From Hirudo medicinalis (Eukaryota > Annelida > Clitellata > Hirudinida > Hirudinidae), in NCBI GenBank assembly GCA_011800805.1, contig MPNW01000815.1:12917-25834 (forward strand): a stretch of DNA of 12,918 nt, read 5' to 3'. The position numbers were made by a program, and so were the translations under genes. This document shows positions 8,497 through 12,918 of the stretch, piece after piece (the first letter of the stretch is position 1; each line of letters opens with the position of its first letter). The notes below the pieces were generated by a model. That model worked only from the letters and a program-made list of their open reading frames with translations, was not told the DNA's origin and did not search any database.

Positions 8497-9363
8497 TTTT
8501 TATCCTACAGCATGTTCCTCTTAAGCGATGTTGGACACTATTGCCAATGACTTATAGACCTCATTTATGAAATAACCTCTTCCATGATTGACAAAATTGA
8601 GTTTGCTTTTAAGCCCAGCATGTAATTATGTTGCTCTATTCACTTATTTAGTTTTTAGTGAAATTGTCAAGGTCACTGAATGTTTAACCTTCTCAATGAT
8701 TAATTGCATGCTTAGGATTTTAGGACACAATATTCATGGTAATATGGAACTCAATCAAGAAGTGCAAGACTCTTGATTCAAATGCATTTGTAAAATTTAT
8801 TCTGGGAGGTGTAAAGATTAAATGTATTTTCATGTCATAGAAGTGACTCGTCTGAATTTCTGGGTCAATCAGGCTTGTAAATTCATCTTACTAGTTTCAT
8901 GAGCTTTAGCAAAAAGCCTGTCAACTTAAGTTTGGTCTGGTTCAATGGGAGAATTATGGCCTAATGAAATGGTTAATTAACGTAAGAGATGCCTAAATTT
9001 GACAAAAGCCCACAATTTAGGCAGAGGCCAAGTTGAAATACCAGATTTTGTTTGCCAATAATGCTGATATGGTACTGGATTATTAAGGCCAGTTTCCAAA
9101 CTCAGGCATATATAAAATAAAAGCTGAAAAGTTCCCATTTGGTTGATGGCTAACATTTGGGAAAATCAGAAAATTGGAATAGACCAAAGTGGATGCAGTT
9201 GCATGGATCCAAACACAATTGGTAAAATAATGCTAATAAATGAGCTGAGATACCTAAATGCGATAGCATTTATAGTGAATGCCCTGCAATGTGAAACACC
9301 AGAAATTGATTTTCAATCAATTGGTTGCTTTATTCAAAAATGACTCGATTTAAATGTAATAAA
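8497..9363 (+). other. 3' UTR/intergenic region after the Snail-like gene, with candidate poly(A) signals
   Basis: No gene is visible; small open frames here lack domain or codon signal. Candidate plus-strand signals are ATTAAA 8817-8822, AATAAA 9116-9121 and AATAAA 9358-9363. A perfect 10-bp stem (TGCCTAAATT 8990-8999, AATTTAGGCA 9014-9023, 14-nt loop) lies in the likely long 3' UTR. Confidence 0.5.
9304..9334 (-). terminator. Poly(A) signal of the NXT gene plus adjacent hairpin
   Basis: On the minus strand AATAAA occupies 9334-9329, about 75 nt after the NXT stop. Just beyond it is a perfect stem-loop AATTGATT / TTC / AATCAATT (9304-9322). The plus-strand signal at 9358-9363 points the other way, so the two convergent transcripts probably overlap here. 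Confidence 0.5.
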
Positions 9364-9407
9364 AGGAAAACAGAGATGAAACTGTGATGCAGTAAAAGAT
9401 CTTTTCA

Positions 9408-10004
9408 TTAAGAACAAAACCGGAAACAGTCCGACATGACCTTCCATTCTGAATTTATGGAAGTCACGACAAAGTTTTGATGAAATGTTTTGCGTTCGGT
9501 GTCTTCATACTGTACTGCCCCGGTTGTGGAAATTATGAACATCATTTGGCCACCTGTAGCTTCATCTGAAATTGAAAATATATGATATTTATTTACTACT
9601 TATTTGTTTATCTTCAATTAAAAAACTAGAAATGTAAATAAAGAAAAATATACCTGGGAGTGGCTGTGCATCCAGGCATTCAATATAGTGTGTTGACTTT
9701 GGCAGGTTTTCATGAAATGCTGAAATTTTGCTCACACCTTCAACAAGATTTCCTTCCCATATGAGTCTGGCATCTTCCTTATAAAGCTTTGAAACCACCT
9801 GCAAAACATGAAGGTGTGGTTTGAAATGAAGACACCAAAAGAAAAACAATTTGAATATCAATTAATAATCTTAATAGATGGATTACTCACATATATTGTG
9901 ACTCAAATACAAAAAGAAAAGTTTTCTGCGCCACTTACATGTCTGTTACTGTCGAACTTGCCATAATAAAGTTTCACAAACTTCTCAGCACCTTCACATG
10001 CCAT
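9408..10004 (-). CDS. NXT1/NXT2 (p15)-like NTF2-fold mRNA export cofactor
   Basis: Exons in transcript order: 10004-9939, 9798-9654, 9565-9408; GT-AG introns in phase, 122 codons plus TAA. Family knowledge: NXT/p15 pairs with the NTF2-like domain of NXF1 to carry mRNA through nuclear pores. Seen: ACEGAEKFVKLYY, KLYKEDARLIWEGN, SAFHENLP, DAQPLPDEATGG, FHQNFVVTS and the closing WKVMSDCFRF, which follow the human NXT1 pattern (RLYMGTATLVWNGN, DCQPVHDEAT, FNQNFILT, WKIASDCFRF) from end to end. Human NXT1 has 140 residues; this model lacks about 12 at the N-terminus, and its tail is CS instead of QDWAS. The start ATG at 10004 is in weak context. Codons for VNIS precede it in frame, so a short upstream exon is likely (see findings). 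It converges on the Snail-like gene. Confidence 0.87.
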
Positions 10005-10056
10005 TGAAATGTTCACCTTTTGAGACTAAATTTGATTTCCAAATTACTGATGACAT

Positions 10057-10928
10057 TTTATATTGTCTTCAGAATATGTTGCATCTCCATTACAGGATTA
10101 GAAAATGCTCGTGTTAGAAGGCACAAATTAAATGGTTTAAAATAGGACAATAGTGATTTCAAGTCTATTTAGACTTAACAAATTAAATAAGATTACTGGT
10201 ACAATATCCACATGAAAGTAATCTAAGATTTATGTATTAATGAAACGTGAATAATGAATAATAATAAAGTAATTAATTAAGATACATATTAACATAACAA
10301 ATTATTAAATAAAAATACTACAGTCTAATCACAAAGCTGGTCTCTTAACAATTTTTTCGTTAAGATTTCTAGCCATTTATAAATCGTAAGTGTCTTGATT
10401 CACCAACCATTTTGTTAACGTGGGCGATTATAAGGCAACAAATGCAGAAACAATTGGAAGTAAAGGTCTTCAAAGACCGTAAACAATTGATGAATAATTA
10501 ATTTAAAAATATTAATTATTATCTATAATTTTATAACTTTGAGTTGTAATTTTGATTTTGTAGTTAATAAATATCTAATTAAATATTAGCTTGTAATTTG
10601 TACATGTATTGCACACATGACAACATTTTGTCAAAAAAAAACTGCCGAAAATCGTAACTTCAGCACTGAGTTTTTTCACAAGCACAATAAAGATCGAATG
10701 TATGGATGCGTAAGACAAGGTCCAACAAGCAGGAAAAATTTACATATTTTACTGCATTCTAATAGCGTTGAAAAGAAATATGTTCATAATATTTACCAAC
10801 AAGAAGTCGGTTTGCAGAAGAATTGCAGTTAATCGCCAGTTATAGATATCGCCTTCCCTTTAATTTAATCATAATCAAGATATATCTGGCCTTTGTAATA
10901 TCACAATTTCATAAATTTTGTAACTACT
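10057..10928. other. AT-rich intergenic DNA, no gene seen
   Basis: Upstream flank of the NXT gene. The short frames here are AT-rich and lack recognisable domains. A small hairpin GGTCT/tcaa/AGACC lies near 10465-10478. I could not find a convincing first NXT exon with a donor of the right phase. Confidence 0.6.
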
Positions 10929-11130
10929 GCATAGGGGACGTACTAAGAAACTCCTACCGTAAAGCGTACCGACAGGGAATCATCGGGAGTTCCCCCGTCA
11001 CCGAACGGCATAGGGGCTGCCCATTAATTATGTCAACATGTTTATGGTAGTTTTTGACCCCCTCAACTCCCCCTTGTCAGCAACTGTCAAATTTCCAAAG
11101 AATCCCCTAATAAAATTACGTCAACAAATT
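10929..11130. mobile_element. Probable fragment of a non-autonomous DNA transposon
   Basis: The stretch gcataggggctgcccattaa followed by ttatgtcaac (11009-11036), a C-rich block ending cccccttgtcagcaactgtc (to 11088), and ccctaataaaattacgtcaac near 11104-11124 resemble the end of a widely scattered invertebrate DNA transposon type whose termini read like GGGG-x-TCCATAAATTACGTCA with a C-rich interior. Nonamer gcatagggg occurs twice (10929-10937 and 11009-11017). A similar C-rich motif, ccctcctccttgtcaagaattgccaa, recurs near 11512. No complete terminal inverted repeat pair was found. Family is not named because this rests on memory of the motif. Confidence 0.35.
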
Positions 11131-11891
11131 GACAATGACAAAATTGAATTTATTTATCTTCAAAATAAAATTAACTGAATAGTGTTGTCAATTTTTTAAT
11201 GTCAGCTCCTAAAATATTCTCATGGAAAGTCAAACGTTCCGTTATTGTAATAATAGCCATGGTATCAGGTTCATCATTTCCATCTTTTGATAAACCAGAC
11301 AAATCGAAATCATCTTACACTAACCAGTCCGCACATAAAATGTCAGAATTGTGTCTGTGCGCAATATTTGCCGTCAGCTATTTCTGGCTTTTGGCCGAAT
11401 TTTTTTGATAAGAAGGTCCAAGATCTTTTGTCCCAAACACTCTTCTAAGAAGACTTGTGAAGTTAACACAGATGTTTTAGACTATGATTGTTAAATTCAA
11501 TAAATCTTAAACCCTCCTCCTTGTCAAGAATTGCCAAACTGTTTTAAAACAGTGCTCTGCAAAGGTGTTTTTGCGAAAGACTGCAATTTTTTTTATAAAA
11601 AAGGCTCCTGCGTTGGTCAAAAATCCTGAGGGACCTCCATTCACCCTTCCAATACGATGAGGCGCAGGAAGGACCTTGGAAGGGGCGAGGTGAGACGATG
11701 GTGAATGATTGATTGTGATGGTGACACGGATGAACGATTGTGACTATCACATGAAAGCTCAAAAACTGTACTGGGTTTAAGATAAGTCAACGTACCAATA
11801 GCAATGACTACCACGTCAATCATCCAAATTCTGCAGCTTTAACCTTGAAATGTACCCGGAAGCTAACCTCAATTACCCGAGAATTCACATA
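11131..11891. other. Intergenic DNA with a 16-bp palindrome, no gene seen
   Basis: A perfect palindrome ACTGTTTTAAAACAGT lies at 11538-11553, just after the C-rich motif near 11512. GAT/GTGA-rich sequence at 11690-11750 is low complexity. Open frames on both strands lack recognisable motifs. Part of this may be further transposon debris. Confidence 0.5.
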
Positions 11892-12058
11892 CAGATCACA
11901 TGATCGATCAATATGAAATCACATTGAACGACTTTCGATAGATGTACTAAGTCGGCTCTAACACCAACCTTTCGCTTTTCGATGCCACAAAACGTTGCCA
12001 ATCTCCCGACTTGCTCGAAAGAAATTTCGGTCGATATTACGTCTCATTGAACGAACGC
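11892..12058. repeat. Partial copy (A) of a 160-bp repeat, next to the LINE poly(A) end
   Basis: From cacatgatcgatcaatatga (11897) through gacttgctcgaaag (ending about 12021) it matches the element at 12689-12892, first its end, then its beginning, as expected of consecutive monomers in a tandem array. It lacks five bases (ctaac/ttag region) present in the other copy and diverges after ctcgaaag. CATTGAACGA recurs at 12045-12054, about 120 bp after its first use, possibly a degenerate start of a next monomer. The LINE poly-T run begins at 12059. Confidence 0.75.
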
Positions 12059-12666
12059 TTTTTTTTTTAGATTTTTATTAAACAAAATGACATTAAATAC
12101 AGTTACAAAACCCGCATAATTACATACTTAATCATAAATTTTGTAAAAAAAGGACAACCCGAAGGGATATACTCCAGCTGATGGGCTGCCTGTTCCAATG
12201 AAAAAAATTTAAAGCCGAGTATCAGAAAAGAAATGAATCGTTCAGAAGTTCAAAAAATAGGGCAGCAGTTCACAGTAAAAGAAATCGGGCGCACTTCAGA
12301 AAATCCACACGAGACGATTTTACTTACTTGGAATATATGATTTGTAAATATTATTTATACATAAAGATGGCAATCAAAAAGTCATTTGTTTGATAAATGT
12401 TTAAAATAGAATTTTCATAGAAGGATGGCTTGGAAGATAACGAAGGATGAATATATAAGAGGATACGAATAGAGCGTTTTTGAGATGTGTGAAGTGATTT
12501 TAGTCTTGAAGTGAGTTCGAGGCCCAAACAATGTTACAGTATGATAAATATGGATAAATAAATGAATAATACAACATAAGTGCAACAGTTTTGTCAATAA
12601 AAATCGAATCTTAGATAAAATTCCGTTATTTTTTGAAATTTTGGAAAGGACGTAATTAATATGATC

Positions 12667-12688
12667 TGACCACAAAGGTAACTTTTCC
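12667..12688. repeat. 22-bp target-site duplication, left copy
   Basis: Begins tgaccacaaaggtaac and ends ttttcc. It is identical to 12893-12914 over all 22 bases. On the minus strand it encodes part of the LINE ORF2 (EKLPLW, just before SDHINYV), so it is LINE target sequence duplicated on insertion. Confidence 0.85.
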
Positions 12689-12892
12689 CCGTGAAATCAC
12701 ATTGAACGACATTCGATAGATGTACTAAGTCTAACTTAGCTCTAACACCAACCTTTCCCTTTTCGATGCCACAAATCGTTGCCAATCTCCGGACTTGCTC
12801 GAAAGCAAGCCCACTCCAACACACAATTCCGGACCACATGATCGATCAATATGAAATCACATTGAACGACTTTCGATTAATGTGTACTAGGT
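12689..12892. mobile_element. 204-bp element (1.3 monomers of a 160-bp repeat) inserted in the LINE
   Basis: The segment begins with tgaaatcacattgaacgac at 12692 and repeats that start at 12852, a period of 160 bp. It thus carries a direct terminal repeat of about 40 bp (to gatgtacta and aatgtgtacta). The interior includes acaccaacctttcccttttc and gcttgctcgaaag-type sequence shared with copy A, and a TGATCGATCA palindrome at 12839-12848. No open frame or RNA polymerase III promoter pair is convincing. Flanks are the duplicated LINE bases listed separately. Confidence 0.75.
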
Positions 12893-12914
12893 TGACCACA
12901 AAGGTAACTTTTCC
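12893..12914. repeat. 22-bp target-site duplication, right copy
   Basis: Perfect match to 12667-12688. To its right the LINE frame continues toward its 5' end (only atgt is visible before the window ends). Confidence 0.85.
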
Positions 12915-12918
12915 ATGT

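Larger units (their letters stand above)
12059..12918 (-). mobile_element. 5'-truncated, decayed non-LTR retrotransposon (LINE), interrupted by a nested element
   Basis: On the minus strand from about 12690 to 12300 the three frames in turn encode the C-terminal reverse-transcriptase region of LINE ORF2: WSDHINYVLSKISKN and GILSKIRF, then LYYSFIYPYLSYCNIVW, then SLHTSQKRSIRIL. Two frameshifts (near 12589 and 12500) separate these, so it is a dead copy. The 3' end shows AATAAA (12079-12074) and an A-run (12068-12059). The pattern fits the CR1/L2/Jockey side of LINEs, not a retrovirus. The element continues past the right edge, because LINE sequence reappears at 12893-12914 after the nested insert. 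Coding blocks are described, not reassembled. Confidence 0.82.

Noticed and set aside
9143..9343. Plus-strand frame of 66 codons starting MMANIW
   Set aside because: Lies in the 3' UTR/intergenic zone, overlaps poly(A) signals and shows no family similarity or splice context.
10377..10412. ATG near 10410 (aaaatggttggtgaatc, minus strand) as first NXT exon
   Set aside because: Its only nearby donor leaves a one-base overhang that does not fit the phase-0 acceptor before GTG AAC at 10016.
10617..11408. Several short plus-strand frames
   Set aside because: No domains, low-complexity or transposon-like sequence, no convincing start or splice context.
12689..12892. Hammerhead ribozyme in the 160-bp repeat (retrozyme hypothesis)
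   Set aside because: Neither strand contains a CTGANGA core paired with GAAA and a cleavage triplet in the right order, although GAAA occurs.
12689..12892. 5S- or tRNA-derived SINE head in the nested element
   Set aside because: Minus-strand GAGCTAAG and TTAGTAC recall 5S internal boxes, but the spacing is wrong and copy A lacks bases in between; no clear A/B box pair.
1..12918. tRNA, rRNA, CRISPR array or bacterial operon features
   Set aside because: No cloverleaf, rRNA core, regular spacer array or Shine-Dalgarno-led genes seen; the spliced genes show eukaryotic nuclear DNA.

Overview
This window is AT-rich nuclear DNA from a metazoan, most likely an invertebrate. The evidence is four spliced protein-coding genes with GT-AG introns (about 60 to 640 bp), AATAAA-type polyadenylation signals, microsatellites, SINE-like tails in introns and a decayed non-LTR retrotransposon. 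The gene set (JADE-type PHD protein, coactosin-like ADF-H protein, Snail-type zinc finger, NXT/p15 export factor) is animal. I cannot name the species or phylum from sequence alone.

Layout, left to right. 36-2955 (minus): the first 216 codons, in six exons, of a JADE-family subunit of HBO1-type histone acetyltransferase complexes; the gene runs off the left edge inside its first PHD finger. Its introns hold microsatellites and two SINE-like remnants. 2956-3580: a compact divergent promoter region shared with the next gene. 3581-5889 (plus): a seven-exon gene for a 328-residue protein with two tandem coactosin-like ADF-H domains; matching exon lengths and phases show an internal duplication. 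5890-6652: intergenic and 5' leader DNA, locally GC-richer. 6653-8496 (plus): a Snail/Scratch-type C2H2 zinc-finger gene with a well-supported C-terminus and an uncertain N-terminus. 8497-9407: 3' UTR and intergenic DNA where two convergent genes end. 9408-10004 (minus): an NXT1/NXT2-like mRNA export cofactor in three exons.

10057-12918 has no gene I can support. It holds a probable non-autonomous DNA transposon fragment (10929-11130), a partial copy of a 160-bp repeat (11892-12026), and a 5'-truncated, frameshifted LINE on the minus strand (from 12059 to the right edge). A second copy of the 160-bp repeat (1.3 monomers) is nested inside the LINE and flanked by a perfect 22-bp direct repeat of LINE sequence, which looks like a target-site duplication. 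This nested structure and the tandem ADF-H gene are the most noteworthy items.

The four genes do not form a pathway. They act in chromatin modification, the actin cytoskeleton, transcriptional control and mRNA export. All exon joins were inferred by eye from splice consensus, reading phase and family similarity, without transcript data.
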